A DNA stretch of 37,265 nucleotides from positions 1 to 37,265 of the forward strand of contig JAGWOI010000021.1 of assembly GCA_028870995.1 (NCBI GenBank). The letters run 5' to 3'. The notes under the pieces were generated by a model that saw only the letters and a list, made by a program, of their open reading frames with translations, searched no databases and was not told the DNA's origin. Origin of the DNA: Candidatus Omnitrophota bacterium. Its GTDB lineage: Bacteria; Omnitrophota; Gorgyraeia; Zapsychrales; Fredricksoniimonadaceae. The position numbers were made by a program, and so were the translations under genes. Of this stretch, positions 8,488 through 17,436 are shown in pieces (the stretch's first letter is position 1; every line of letters starts with the position of its first letter).

Positions 8488-9424
8488 AGGCCTTCTGCCG
8501 CAATGTATTGACGAATTCCTTGTATTGGGCCCGGAATTGGTCATCCAATAACTTGTTATAGATCTGGTCCTGGACTTGGGCCAGGCTTTCCTGACCTGCC
8601 GGCGATTGGCCGATCAACTTAAAAATATAGATCCCATTGGGGACCTCCACCGGATCAGAGACCTCTCCCTGTTTTAAATTAAAAACCACCTTTTCGATCG
8701 AATCCGTCATTTGACCCCGCTCGACGACGCCGATCGAAGAACCATCGGAATACTTTTGAAACACCTTATCAAAGTCTTCGCCGGCCAGCAGGCGTGAACG
8801 TGCTTCATCCGCACGGCTGCGTGCCGCCTGTTTGCCGTACTTGCTGAAGGAAACAAAGATGGATTGAAGGTTCACGGAGGGCTTATGGCTGAACTGCTCC
8901 AAATGGTTGTTGTAATAATCGGTGACATCCTGGGGATTGACGACAATCTTGTCGCGCACCTCCAGGTCGATCTCATATTTGACCTTCATTTGGTCCAGCA
9001 ATCGCCGCCTCAGGTCGGTGACGGTCATCCCTTCCGCGTTAAGCGCCCTGATAAACTCATCATCACTGCCATAACGGCCCTTGATCTGGCTTACACGCTT
9101 GTCGATCGCCTCTTCATTGATCTTCATCCCCTTGGCATTGGCATCGGCAAGGATCAATTTATCATCGATGAGCTGGTCAAGCCCCTTTTGTTCATATTTC
9201 TCTATCTTCTTACGGACCTCCTCAGGCGATTTGTTCTCAAGACGCATTTGACTGGCCATGCTGGCGATGTATTGACGCAGGTCCTTCATCGTAATGACAT
9301 CGTCATTGACAATGGCGATAATGGCGTCCCCCTCAGCGGCGTGTATGTAAGGAACAGGCACAAAAAACAGGAACAAGACCACGGTGATGGAGAAAAGGGC
9401 TTTGTTTTTATTTGGCATTGGCAT
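8471..9424 (-). CDS. SurA-like periplasmic chaperone / parvulin peptidyl-prolyl isomerase
   Basis: Predicted periplasmic chaperone-isomerase for outer-membrane protein folding. A signal peptide spans about residues 1-30 (hydrophobic core SITVVLFLFFVPVPYIHAA). It is followed by a SurA N-terminal domain (IIAIVNDDVITMKDLRQYI) at about 33-165 and one parvulin/PpiC domain at about 178-280 (EDFDKVFQKYSDG, ERGQMTDSIEKVVFNLKQGEVSDPV). At 317 residues it has a single parvulin domain, whereas E. coli SurA has two. The ATG at 9424 is supported by GGAG seven bases upstream and overlaps the mfd 3' end by 17 bases. Its place immediately before pdxA and ksgA mirrors the E. coli surA operon and supports a SurA role; a generic PpiC/PrsA-like foldase is the alternative. 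Confidence 0.88.
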   Translation of the reverse strand: MPMPNKNKALFSITVVLFLFFVPVPYIHAAEGDAIIAIVNDDVITMKDLRQYIASMASQMRLENKSPEEVRKKIEKYEQKGLDQLIDDKLILADANAKGMKINEEAIDKRVSQIKGRYGSDDEFIRALNAEGMTVTDLRRRLLDQMKVKYEIDLEVRDKIVVNPQDVTDYYNNHLEQFSHKPSVNLQSIFVSFSKYGKQAARSRADEARSRLLAGEDFDKVFQKYSDGSSIGVVERGQMTDSIEKVVFNLKQGEVSDPVEVPNGIYIFKLIGQSPAGQESLAQVQDQIYNKLLDDQFRAQYKEFVNTLRQKAYVEIK

Positions 9425-11306
9425 TGTTTATTTCCATCTCCTTTTTCAAGTGTTCAATGGATTCCTTCAGCAGGCGGCAATACAGGTCGAAGCCGATGCT
9501 GACGATAAACCCGTGCTGTTGGGCACCCAGCAGATTACCGGCGCCCCGGATCTGCAAATCCTCAAAGGCAATATGAAAACCCGCGCCCAAATCGCTGTGT
9601 TTGGCGATGGCTTTAAGCCTCTGCCGGGCGATCTCCGACTGTAATTCACGCCGGGGCACGATAAAATAGGCGTAAGCCTGGACATCCAGCCGCCCCACCC
9701 GGCCGCGCAGTTGGTGCAGGTCCGCGAGGCCAAATTTGTCCGCGCGGTTAACGATCAGGGTATTAGCCAAAGGCACATCGATACCTGATTCAATGATCGT
9801 CGTGCAAACCAGGATATCGATCTCTTTTTTAAGGAATTTTAACATGATTTCTTCCAGGAAGCGAGGGCTCATTTGTCCATGCGCGGTGGCGATGCTGGCT
9901 TGAGGCACGAGCCTTCGAATATCATCGGCAACCGCTTCGATGTTCTCCACCCGGTTGTGCAGGAAGAAAACCTGGCCTCCCCGTTTCAATTCCCGTTCAA
10001 TGGCTTCCTGGATGGTGTCTTCATTATAGCCGATCATTTCGGTCTTCACGGCCAGTCGGTTGGTTGGTGGGCTGGAAATGACCGACATATCGCGGGCTCC
10101 GGCCAGGGCCATGTAAAGGGTGCGCGGGATGGGCGTGGCGGTCAGGGTCATGACGTCCGCCAATAAACGAAAATGCTTCAGTTTCTCCTTTGAACGCACC
10201 CCGAAACGCTGCTCCTCATCAATAATGACCAGCCCCAAATCTTTAAAAGCAACGTCCTTGGAAAGCAGCCGGTGGGTCCCGATCACAATGTCGATCTTGC
10301 CTTCCTTGGTTTCCCGGACAATGGTTTGTTGTTCATGCTTGGTGCGAAAGCGCGAAAGCATCCCTACTTTCACAGGAAATCCTTCCAGCCGTTTGGAAAA
10401 ATTATAAAAATGTTGTTCCGCTAAAATCGTCGTCGGCACAAGGATGGCCACCTGCTTGTTGTCCATCACAGCCTTAAACGCCGCACGCATGGCCACCTCG
10501 GTCTTGCCGTAACCAACGTCCCCGCAGATCAGCCGGTCCATGGGCCGGCCGGATTCCATGTCTGCTTTTGTCTCAGCCGTGGCTTTAAGCTGGTCCGGTG
10601 TCTCCCTATAAGGAAATTTGGCCTCGAATTCTTTCTGCCATTCCGTGTCCTTGGCAAAGGCAAACCCCAACAACTGGGCCCGTAAGGCCTGCGTGCGCAG
10701 CATTTCTGCAGCCAGCAGTCTCAACTTTTTTTCGACGGCCCGGCGAGTGGCCAGCCATTCCTTGCTGCCTAATTTATGGAGCCGGGCCGGACGCTTGGTG
10801 AAGGAAACATACTTTTGCACCAAGTGGATATCGTGCTTAGGGACAAAGAGCTTGTCCCCGCCCTTATATTCGATGATTAAATGTTCTTTTTTCTGGTCGG
10901 CAACATCGAATTCCTTGATACCTATGAAGCGGCCAATGCCGTGATTGTTGTGCACGACATAATCGCCCTGCTCGATATCAACGAAATTATTTAAGGGAAC
11001 TTCCGAACTAAAGACGGATTGGGGGGATGTCTTAAACGGCAGGACCATGACAATGGCATGATCATCGAGCCTGTCACCCGTGGCCAGGTCAAAACCATGA
11101 ATGCCACGGACGACATCGTCCTCCAGGTCCAGGCGCAGAGGAATTTCGAAATTGGAAGGATAAACATCAAGGATGCCGCCGCGCAGGGCAAACTCGCCTT
11201 CCTTAAAAACCTTCGTCGCCCGGGTATACCCAAAGGCGACGAGATTTTGAAGGACATTATCGATGTTGACCTTCTGGCCAACCAAAAATTCCAGCGACTT
11301 GAACAT
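9408..11306 (-). CDS. mfd: Short-form transcription-repair coupling factor
   Basis: ATP-driven RNA polymerase translocase that clears stalled polymerase and recruits UvrA. At 632 residues it is far shorter than typical Mfd (about 1100-1180). Residues 1-95 match only the UvrB-interaction-like domain that contacts UvrA (EGEFALRGGILDVYPSNFEI). The polymerase-interacting CarD/RID domain follows at about 108-170 (GDYVVHNNHGIGRFIGI), then the RecG-like motor with Walker A GDVGYGKT at 262-269, DEEQRFG, and the TRG-like segment near the end. Domains 1a, 1b, 3 and the C-terminal autoinhibitory domain 7 are missing. It is not a frameshift remnant: a TAA lies in frame two codons before the ATG, and intact genes abut both ends (secDF 8 bases upstream, the surA-like gene overlapping). 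Confidence 0.9.
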   Translation of the reverse strand: MFKSLEFLVGQKVNIDNVLQNLVAFGYTRATKVFKEGEFALRGGILDVYPSNFEIPLRLDLEDDVVRGIHGFDLATGDRLDDHAIVMVLPFKTSPQSVFSSEVPLNNFVDIEQGDYVVHNNHGIGRFIGIKEFDVADQKKEHLIIEYKGGDKLFVPKHDIHLVQKYVSFTKRPARLHKLGSKEWLATRRAVEKKLRLLAAEMLRTQALRAQLLGFAFAKDTEWQKEFEAKFPYRETPDQLKATAETKADMESGRPMDRLICGDVGYGKTEVAMRAAFKAVMDNKQVAILVPTTILAEQHFYNFSKRLEGFPVKVGMLSRFRTKHEQQTIVRETKEGKIDIVIGTHRLLSKDVAFKDLGLVIIDEEQRFGVRSKEKLKHFRLLADVMTLTATPIPRTLYMALAGARDMSVISSPPTNRLAVKTEMIGYNEDTIQEAIERELKRGGQVFFLHNRVENIEAVADDIRRLVPQASIATAHGQMSPRFLEEIMLKFLKKEIDILVCTTIIESGIDVPLANTLIVNRADKFGLADLHQLRGRVGRLDVQAYAYFIVPRRELQSEIARQRLKAIAKHSDLGAGFHIAFEDLQIRGAGNLLGAQQHGFIVSIGFDLYCRLLKESIEHLKKEMEINNANAK

Positions 11307-11314
11307 CGCTTATT

Positions 11315-13516
11315 TTACCACTTTTTCTTGCCCTGCCACCACAGGAACAACGGCGAAACGATGAACACCGTTGAATAGGTACCGAAAAGGAAACCGCGGA
11401 TCAGCACAAAGGCGAAGGTGTTGAGCACCTCGCCCCCAAAACAATACAAAGCCACCGCGGACAAGGTCGTCATGAAGGTGGTCAGGACGGTACGGCCCAG
11501 GGTCTGATTTATGCTTATATTGATGATCTCTGCCAGGGACTTATTGCGCATCTTGGGCACGTTTTCCCGCACCCGGTCATAGATGATGATGGCGTCATTC
11601 GTCGAATAACCGGTGATCGTCAGAATGGCGGTGACGACCAAAAGATCGATCTGCCGTCCTGCGATCAGGATCAGCGAAAGCGTGATCAAGACGTCATGAA
11701 AAATGGCCACCACCGTGGCGGCGCCGAAGGTGTAATGCTTGAAACGAAAACCGATGTAGATAAGCATCCCCAGCAAGGCCAGAGTGATGGCGTAGACCGC
11801 CTTGATGCGCAGGGTCTTGCCCACCACCGGCCCCACCTTCTCTATACGCAGCACTTGGAAGGGATTATCCTTCATCTGGCTCTTGAAAAGGGCCGTTACC
11901 TGCGCATTGGTATCTTGAGGGGTGCGAATGATCACATTATCAGGAGCCTTAGGGAAGGTTTGGATGACGGCATTCTCCACCTTGCCTTCTTTTAAAAGAC
12001 CACGCATCTTATCGGCGTTAATGGGATGGTCAAATTTAAATTCCTGGATCTGTCCGCCCGCAAAATCAATGCCGAAGGCCGCATCCTTTTTATGCATGAA
12101 ATCAACGGCGCCCAGAATGATGATAAGAGCCGACAAGGCAAAGCAATAGTACTTCATCCCTAAAAAGTTGATGTTCGGCCTCTTGAACAGGTGCATCATG
12201 GGAAGATTTTTAATCATTCTCTCGGAGATCAACCAGTTAAACAACGTACGCGTAACGTAAATAGACGAGAACAAACTGGCGATCAAACCCGTGGACAAGG
12301 TGATGGCAAAGCCCTTGATGGGCCCTGAACCGAATTGAAAAAGAAAAAATGCCGCAATCAGCGAAGTGACGTGCGAGTCAAGGATGGCCGACCAGGCGCG
12401 GGCGTAACCGGTGCTGACAGAGGCGGCCAGCGGCCTGCCGTTATCCAGCTCCTCACGGATGCGTTCGTTGATAAGCACGTTGGCGTCAACCGCCATGCCC
12501 AAGGTCAAAATGATACCGGCGATCCCCGGCAGGGTCAACGTCACTTGTGATCCAGGCATGAGGATATTCAAAAGCCCCATGCTTCCCAGGATCATCAATA
12601 AGTTAATGGCCAGAGCGATCGAAGCAATAATGCCGCCCAGGAAATAATAAACACACATGAAAAAAACAATGGCAATACCGCCCAGGATGGTGGCCTTGAC
12701 GCCCGCTTCAATGGAATCCTTCCCTAATAAGGGACCGATCGTACGCTCTTCTTCGATGGTCATGGGCACAGGCAGGGCGCCTGTACGCAGGGCCAGGGCC
12801 AGCAGGGAAGCTTCTTCAAATTTAAAATCACCGGTGATTTCCGCATCCCCGGTCAGGATCGGCTCTCGGATCACAGGCGCAGAAAGCACTTCATTGTCCA
12901 GCACAATGGCCAGGCGTTCGCCAGTATGGGCGGTGGTCAAATCACCGAAATCCTTGGTGCCTTTATCATTGAAGGTCATGGTGATCCTCGGCTGCAGGGC
13001 ATTCTGGCTGATATCCACACGGGCATCCTTGATGCCTTCCCCGCCCATGGCCTCCTTCGTATAAATCAAAATCGGTCCGCCGCCTTCCTTTTTGACGGTT
13101 TTAAGCTCTTCACCATCAGGCACGTGACCGGCCAAAGCATCCTTTAAATGGGTTTGATCACCATCGACCAAATGAAACTCCAGGCGTGCCACCCGGCCGA
13201 TCATGGCCAGGGCCTTGTCCCGGTCGGTCACACCCGGCAACTGCAATAAAATGTCATTGTTCCCTTCGCGCTGAAGCAAGGTTTCCCCCACCCCGAGGCC
13301 GTCAATACGGTTGCGCAATACTTCCATGGATTTGAGCACCGCGTCTTCCCTGGCCTGCGCCGTCGGCAATTTCTCATTATGCACCCTTAAAACCAGATGC
13401 ATGCCGCCTTTAAGGTCCAGCCCAAGGTTAATACGCTTATTGATGGGGATCAGAGAAACAATGCAGCCTGCGATAACCGCGAAAACAACCAGGAAACGCC
13501 TTTGTAAATCCTTCAT
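11315..13516 (-). CDS. secDF: Protein translocase SecD-SecF fusion
   Basis: Proton-driven accessory subunit of the Sec translocon that helps pull secreted proteins across the inner membrane. SecD and SecF are fused in one 733-residue chain. The SecD half has the first helix (about 8-24), the INLGLDLKGGMHLVLRV segment, a periplasmic domain, and membrane segments with GMAVDANVLINERIREEL. The SecF half starts near residue 440 (NINFLGMKYYCFAL) with FGIDFAGGQIQEF and the second RND-type core TGYSTNDAIIIYDRVRENV. Twelve membrane helices are expected. It overlaps yajC by four bases (ATGA), the usual yajC-secD-secF order. The fusion is known in other bacteria. Confidence 0.96.
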   Translation of the reverse strand: MKDLQRRFLVVFAVIAGCIVSLIPINKRINLGLDLKGGMHLVLRVHNEKLPTAQAREDAVLKSMEVLRNRIDGLGVGETLLQREGNNDILLQLPGVTDRDKALAMIGRVARLEFHLVDGDQTHLKDALAGHVPDGEELKTVKKEGGGPILIYTKEAMGGEGIKDARVDISQNALQPRITMTFNDKGTKDFGDLTTAHTGERLAIVLDNEVLSAPVIREPILTGDAEITGDFKFEEASLLALALRTGALPVPMTIEEERTIGPLLGKDSIEAGVKATILGGIAIVFFMCVYYFLGGIIASIALAINLLMILGSMGLLNILMPGSQVTLTLPGIAGIILTLGMAVDANVLINERIREELDNGRPLAASVSTGYARAWSAILDSHVTSLIAAFFLFQFGSGPIKGFAITLSTGLIASLFSSIYVTRTLFNWLISERMIKNLPMMHLFKRPNINFLGMKYYCFALSALIIILGAVDFMHKKDAAFGIDFAGGQIQEFKFDHPINADKMRGLLKEGKVENAVIQTFPKAPDNVIIRTPQDTNAQVTALFKSQMKDNPFQVLRIEKVGPVVGKTLRIKAVYAITLALLGMLIYIGFRFKHYTFGAATVVAIFHDVLITLSLILIAGRQIDLLVVTAILTITGYSTNDAIIIYDRVRENVPKMRNKSLAEIINISINQTLGRTVLTTFMTTLSAVALYCFGGEVLNTFAFVLIRGFLFGTYSTVFIVSPLFLWWQGKKKW

Positions 13517-13809
13517 TTGACGACCTCTGCTTTGACCTCGCCTGTCTTGATAGACGCGATGGATTCTTTGTCGAACTCGATACGGCAGCCTTCATCCACC
13601 CGCACCACGATGGTCTTTTCCTTAACAATGGCCACGGTGCCGTGAATGCCCGAAGTGGTGACAACTTCGTCATTCTTTTTAATATTGGCCATCATGTCCT
13701 TGAACTTCTTCTGCTGTTGCTGCTGGGGACGGATTAACAGAAAATATCCCCAAATCGCGATAAGAGCCAAAAAAAGGAGATTCTGTGTCAACGCTGATTG
13801 CTGAAACAT
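13513..13809 (-). CDS. yajC: Preprotein translocase subunit YajC
   Basis: Small inner-membrane protein that associates with SecDF and YidC. At 98 residues it has one membrane helix at about 8-27 (NLLFLALIAIWGYFLLIRPQ), the characteristic RPQQQQQKKFKDM stretch directly after it, and a small cytoplasmic beta domain (NDEVVTTSGIHGTVAIV) as in the family. A GGAAGG ribosome site precedes the ATG. The stop overlaps the secDF start by four bases. Confidence 0.95.
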   Translation of the reverse strand: MFQQSALTQNLLFLALIAIWGYFLLIRPQQQQQKKFKDMMANIKKNDEVVTTSGIHGTVAIVKEKTIVVRVDEGCRIEFDKESIASIKTGEVKAEVVK

Positions 13810-13837
13810 AGGCGCCGCCTTCCTAAATTGCGATAAC

Positions 13838-14077
13838 TTACTTGATTTTCTTCATTAAGCTCCGGACAGTATCGCTGACTTGGGCGCCTTTGGCGATCCA
13901 GGCCGTGATCTTGTCCTTTTTGAGCGAGAAATACGACTTTTTGGCAGGGTCATAATACCCGAGGATGTCCAAAGTACGGCCGTCGCGGCCTTCCCTGGCG
14001 CTCATGGCCACGACACGCCAGTTATACGCTTTGTTGGCGGCCTTGCCTGCTTTTTGTAAACGGATTCTGACTTCCAT
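13838..14077 (-). CDS. rpsP: 30S ribosomal protein S16
   Basis: Small-subunit protein needed for assembly of the 5' and central domains of 16S rRNA. The 79 residues match S16 over their whole length: VRIRLQKAGKAANKAYNWRV, the REGRDGRTLDILGYYDP motif and the C-terminal helix. The usual genomic neighbours of rpsP (ffh, rimM, trmD, rplS) are absent; here it lies between trpE, whose stop is 21 bases upstream, and yajC. An AGGA-containing stretch lies upstream of the ATG at a rather long distance. No separate promoter or S16 leader structure is obvious, so it probably depends on read-through from the his-trpE genes. Confidence 0.95.
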   Translation of the reverse strand: MEVRIRLQKAGKAANKAYNWRVVAMSAREGRDGRTLDILGYYDPAKKSYFSLKKDKITAWIAKGAQVSDTVRSLMKKIK

Positions 14078-14098
14078 GTGATTTCATTTCCTTTCTTA

Positions 14099-15595
14099 TT
14101 AAGACGCGTGCGCCAATTCAATGGCTTTTATCTGCGCCCTGGCTTTGTTCACGGTTTCCATATATTCCGTAGCAGGATCGGAGTCAGCCACAATGCCGGC
14201 CCCTGCCTGGATATAGGCCCTTCTATTTTGAACCACTATTGTACGTATAGTTATGCAAGTATCAAGGTTTTTTGAGAAACTCAAGATTCCGACACATCCC
14301 CCGTAAGGACCCCTCTTTTGGGGCTCCAATTCCTCAATAATCTCCATGGCCCTGATCTTCGGCGCTCCGGAAAGCGTTCCAGCTGGAAAAGCCGCCTCCA
14401 ACACATCCAAAGCATCCATGCCCTTACGTAATTTCCCCTGCACATTACTGACAATATGCATGACATGGGAATACTTTTCCACCTCCATGAACTCGGAGAG
14501 GCGCACCGTCCCTTTTTCACAAACCCGGCCCAAGTCATTGCGACCCAAGTCCACCAGCATGATATGTTCGGCTTTTTCCTTATGGTCTGCCAAAAGGCTT
14601 TTCTTTAAAGCCTCGTCCTCTTCTTCATCGGCGCCGCGGGGCCGGGTGCCGGCAATAGGCCTGGTTTCAACCAGTCCATTTTCACAGCGCACCAAAAGTT
14701 CGGGAGAAGCGCCCACCAGCTGCAAGCCGTCAAAGTTTAAATAAAACATATACGGCGAAGGGTTAAGCACCCGCAGGGTCCGGTATATTTCAAAAGCATC
14801 GACGCTGATGCCAGCCGTAAAACGCTGGGACAAAACGATCTGAAAAATGTCCCCGGCCTTAATATGGGTCTTACCCTTGACGACCATTGCTTCGTACTGC
14901 TTCTTGGTGCAGTTTGAGGATACGACAATTTTAGAAACACTTTTTTTACCGGCAGGCGCTTTTAAAGGCTTGCGCAGATCCGTGATCAAGCCGTCAATGA
15001 TCTTGCAGGCAGCATTGTATTTGCGGATTTTAGCCTGGCGGCTGTCATTCTTGGCCACATGAACGCAGCTGATCACTTGGATCGTATGCTGGCGATGGTC
15101 AAAAGCCACCAAATGCCGGCTTAAGGCCAAGCATACGTCCGGCAGCTTCAAATCATCGGTCTTGGTGTCAGGCAGGCGTTCGAAGAAACGCACACAATCA
15201 TAGCTCAAATATCCCACCATGCCGCCATAAAAGCGCGGCAAACCCGGCACCTCAACGGCTTTATAATCCTTCATCAATTGCCGTACGATGGACAGGGGCG
15301 ATCCCGTGAAAGAAACCTTCTCGGGCCGGTGTTTTCCTTTGATAAAGCGCAGGATGCCGGCCTCGCGGCCTTTGGAGGTGAACACCAACTCAGGATCGCG
15401 GGCGATAAAGGAATACCGCGCGATCTTTTCTTCCCCTTCCACGGATTCAAGCAAAAAAGAATAAGAAGAACGCCCGGCCAGTTTATAGTAGGCTGATACC
15501 GGGGTCTCCAAATCCCCGGCGATCTCCTTGTACACGGGAACAAGGTTTCCTTTGGTGCTTAATTTCAAAAATTCTTGCACTGACAAACCGTTCAT
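14099..15595 (-). CDS. trpE: Anthranilate synthase component I
   Basis: Converts chorismate and ammonia to anthranilate, the first step of tryptophan synthesis, with glutamine amidotransferase TrpG (not in the window). The 498-residue protein has an N-terminal domain (LVPVYKEIAGDLETPVSAYY, SFLLESVEGEEKIARYSFI, the region of the tryptophan feedback site) and the chorismate-binding domain with PSPYMFYLNFDG, ETRPIAGTRPRG, LVDLGRNDLGRV and FPAGTLSGAPKIRAMEII. The N-terminal half favours TrpE over the related PabB. It begins two bases after the hisI stop and is followed by rpsP, so tryptophan synthesis is entered from a histidine gene cluster. No leader peptide or trp attenuator is visible. It ends in a double stop (TAATAA). 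Confidence 0.94.
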   Translation of the reverse strand: MNGLSVQEFLKLSTKGNLVPVYKEIAGDLETPVSAYYKLAGRSSYSFLLESVEGEEKIARYSFIARDPELVFTSKGREAGILRFIKGKHRPEKVSFTGSPLSIVRQLMKDYKAVEVPGLPRFYGGMVGYLSYDCVRFFERLPDTKTDDLKLPDVCLALSRHLVAFDHRQHTIQVISCVHVAKNDSRQAKIRKYNAACKIIDGLITDLRKPLKAPAGKKSVSKIVVSSNCTKKQYEAMVVKGKTHIKAGDIFQIVLSQRFTAGISVDAFEIYRTLRVLNPSPYMFYLNFDGLQLVGASPELLVRCENGLVETRPIAGTRPRGADEEEDEALKKSLLADHKEKAEHIMLVDLGRNDLGRVCEKGTVRLSEFMEVEKYSHVMHIVSNVQGKLRKGMDALDVLEAAFPAGTLSGAPKIRAMEIIEELEPQKRGPYGGCVGILSFSKNLDTCITIRTIVVQNRRAYIQAGAGIVADSDPATEYMETVNKARAQIKAIELAHAS

Positions 15596-15597
15596 TG

Positions 15598-15960
15598 CTA
15601 TTTTTCGATCTTCCTGTAAAAACAGCTTCTCTTCATCGTGTGGCAGGCAGATCCCACCTGGTCCACCTTCATCAAGAGCACATCGCAGTCACAATCATAA
15701 TATATTTCTTTCACATATTGAAAATGTCCCGATGTTTCACCCTTGACCCAATAGCTCTTGCGCGAACGCGACCAATAAGAAGCCTTGCCGCTTTTCAGGG
15801 TGTCGCGCAAAGAGTCGATGTTCATCCAGGCCATCATCAGGACCTCGCCGTTCTTGCAGTCCTGGGCAATGGCCGGGATCAGGCCCTCGGCATTGAATTT
15901 CAGTTTCTCTAAGTTGTCCTTGGTGATTTGGATCGTTTCTACTTCAGGGTTTGCACTCAT
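15598..15960 (-). CDS. hisI: Phosphoribosyl-AMP cyclohydrolase
   Basis: Zinc/magnesium enzyme that opens the adenine ring of phosphoribosyl-AMP, the third step of histidine synthesis. It has 120 residues and is monofunctional; the HisE pyrophosphohydrolase domain found in many HisIE fusions is absent. Landmarks are [29 protein letters not shown] and the metal cysteines in [10 protein letters not shown] and [13 protein letters not shown]. The ATG overlaps the hisF stop by four bases (ATGA), and trpE begins two bases after its own stop. Confidence 0.96.
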   Translation of the reverse strand: MSANPEVETIQITKDNLEKLKFNAEGLIPAIAQDCKNGEVLMMAWMNIDSLRDTLKSGKASYWSRSRKSYWVKGETSGHFQYVKEIYYDCDCDVLLMKVDQVGSACHTMKRSCFYRKIEK

Positions 15961-16709
15961 CGCACATTCACTTTCTTTTCTTTGAGGAATTTCTTGACTT
16001 CCGGGACCGGTATTTCACCGAAATGAAACACCGACGCGGCCAAGGCCGCATCCGCCCCGCCTTCGATAAAGACCTTATAAAAATGCTCTAAGGAACCCGC
16101 TCCGCCGGAAGCGATGACCGGAATATTGACCGCGGCGGCCACGGCCTTGGTCAAGTCCAGATCAAAACCGTTTTTGGTGCCGTCGGCATCCATGCTGGTC
16201 AGCAGGATCTCTCCGGCCCCCTTGGACTCGGCCTCCTTGGCCCAGGCGACCGCATCCTTGGCCGCAGGCTTGCGTCCGCCATGCGTGAAGACCTCCCAAC
16301 GGCTGCCTACCCGCTTGGCGTCAATGGCCACCACAATGCATTGGGAGCCGAACATGGTAGCGGCCTGCCGGATCAGCCCCGGTTCATTGACGGCGGAGGT
16401 GTTGATCGAAACCTTGTCAGCACCGGCATTGAGCAAATTACGGATATCCGACACATTGCCGATCCCGCCTCCCACCGTCAAAGGCATAAACACGCATTCG
16501 GCTGTTTTGCGCACCACATCGGTAAAAATCTTGCGGTTCTCATGGCTTGCCGTGATGTCGAGAAAAACCAGCTCGTCGGCACCGGCTTGGTCGTAGGCCC
16601 TGGCACAGTCCACCGGATCACCGGCGTCTCTGAGGGAAACAAAATTCACCCCCTTGACCACCCTGCCGTCCTTGACATCCAGGCATGGGATGATGCGTTT
16701 ATTGAGCAA
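15957..16709 (-). CDS. hisF: Imidazole glycerol phosphate synthase, cyclase subunit
   Basis: Barrel subunit that condenses PRFAR with ammonia channelled from HisH, giving imidazole glycerol phosphate and AICAR. The 250-residue barrel has both catalytic aspartates, Asp11 in [11 protein letters not shown] and Asp130 in [10 protein letters not shown], plus the phosphate-binding PLTVGGGI and [11 protein letters not shown] loops. The start codon appears to be TTG at 16709 ([11 protein letters not shown]), preceded by GGAG at short distance and lying 11 bases inside the hisA 3' end; no ATG or GTG gives the conserved N-terminus. It overlaps hisI by four bases. Confidence 0.96.
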   Translation of the reverse strand: MLNKRIIPCLDVKDGRVVKGVNFVSLRDAGDPVDCARAYDQAGADELVFLDITASHENRKIFTDVVRKTAECVFMPLTVGGGIGNVSDIRNLLNAGADKVSINTSAVNEPGLIRQAATMFGSQCIVVAIDAKRVGSRWEVFTHGGRKPAAKDAVAWAKEAESKGAGEILLTSMDADGTKNGFDLDLTKAVAAAVNIPVIASGGAGSLEHFYKVFIEGGADAALAASVFHFGEIPVPEVKKFLKEKKVNVR

Positions 16710-17436
16710 GGATCTCCAACGCTTTCTTGAAATCCAGTTTCTCTTCGTAAATCGCCTTACCGGTGATGGCGCCCCAAAGCTGCCGGCCGTCCGGCGACCG
16801 CATGTCTTTTAATTTTATGACATCTTCCAGCGAGGACACGCCGCCGGAAGCAATGAGGTCAATGCCCTTTACGGTATTGAGCATGGTCTGCAGTTGATCA
16901 AAATTAGGCCCTGCCAGCACTCCGTCCCGGGCGATATCCGTATAAACCATCCACTTTAAGCCCATTTCTTCCAGCTCAACAGCCAAGTCCACGGCTTTAA
17001 TATCCGTGACCGACATCCACCCGCGGTCCGTGACATAACCTTCGGAACAATCCAGGCTGATACAGACCTTGTCGCCGTAAAGCCCCAGGAGGTTCTTTAA
17101 AAACAGGCGGTCTTCGATGGCCCTGGTGCTTAAAACGACCCGTTTGACACCGGCCTTGATCAAGTCTTCTGCGGTCTTCAAATCCCTGATGCCGCCGCCG
17201 GCCTGCACCGGGATGCCGATCCTGGAGGCAATATAAATGATGTGGTCCTTATTGCCCATGATTCCGCTCTTGGCGCCATCCAGGTCCACCAAATGGAGCC
17301 ATTGGGCGCCCATATCACGCCAGCGTTTGGCAGCCACCAGCGGATAAATATCATAACCCGTGGTTTTACTGAAATCACCCTGGGAAAGGCGCACCACCTG
17401 GCCGTCCTTGATATCAACAGCGGGAATTAAGATCAT
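16699..17436 (-). CDS. hisA: ProFAR isomerase
   Basis: Phosphoribosylformimino-5-aminoimidazole carboxamide ribotide isomerase, an Amadori-type isomerisation in histidine synthesis. It has 245 residues with the HisA barrel signature [17 protein letters not shown] (catalytic Asp8), [22 protein letters not shown] and [10 protein letters not shown]. The ATG at 17436 forms ATGA with the hisH stop; a longer in-frame reading to 17508 would run back inside hisH and adds no conserved sequence. The closely related barrel HisF is encoded directly downstream. Confidence 0.96.
   Translation of the reverse strand: MILIPAVDIKDGQVVRLSQGDFSKTTGYDIYPLVAAKRWRDMGAQWLHLVDLDGAKSGIMGNKDHIIYIASRIGIPVQAGGGIRDLKTAEDLIKAGVKRVVLSTRAIEDRLFLKNLLGLYGDKVCISLDCSEGYVTDRGWMSVTDIKAVDLAVELEEMGLKWMVYTDIARDGVLAGPNFDQLQTMLNTVKGIDLIASGGVSSLEDVIKLKDMRSPDGRQLWGAITGKAIYEEKLDFKKALEILAQ

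Noticed and set aside
9408..11315. Mfd as a pseudogene or frameshifted fragment
   Set aside because: The reading frame is open, an in-frame stop immediately precedes the ATG, intact secDF and surA-like genes abut both ends, and motor motifs are preserved, so it is a genuine short form.
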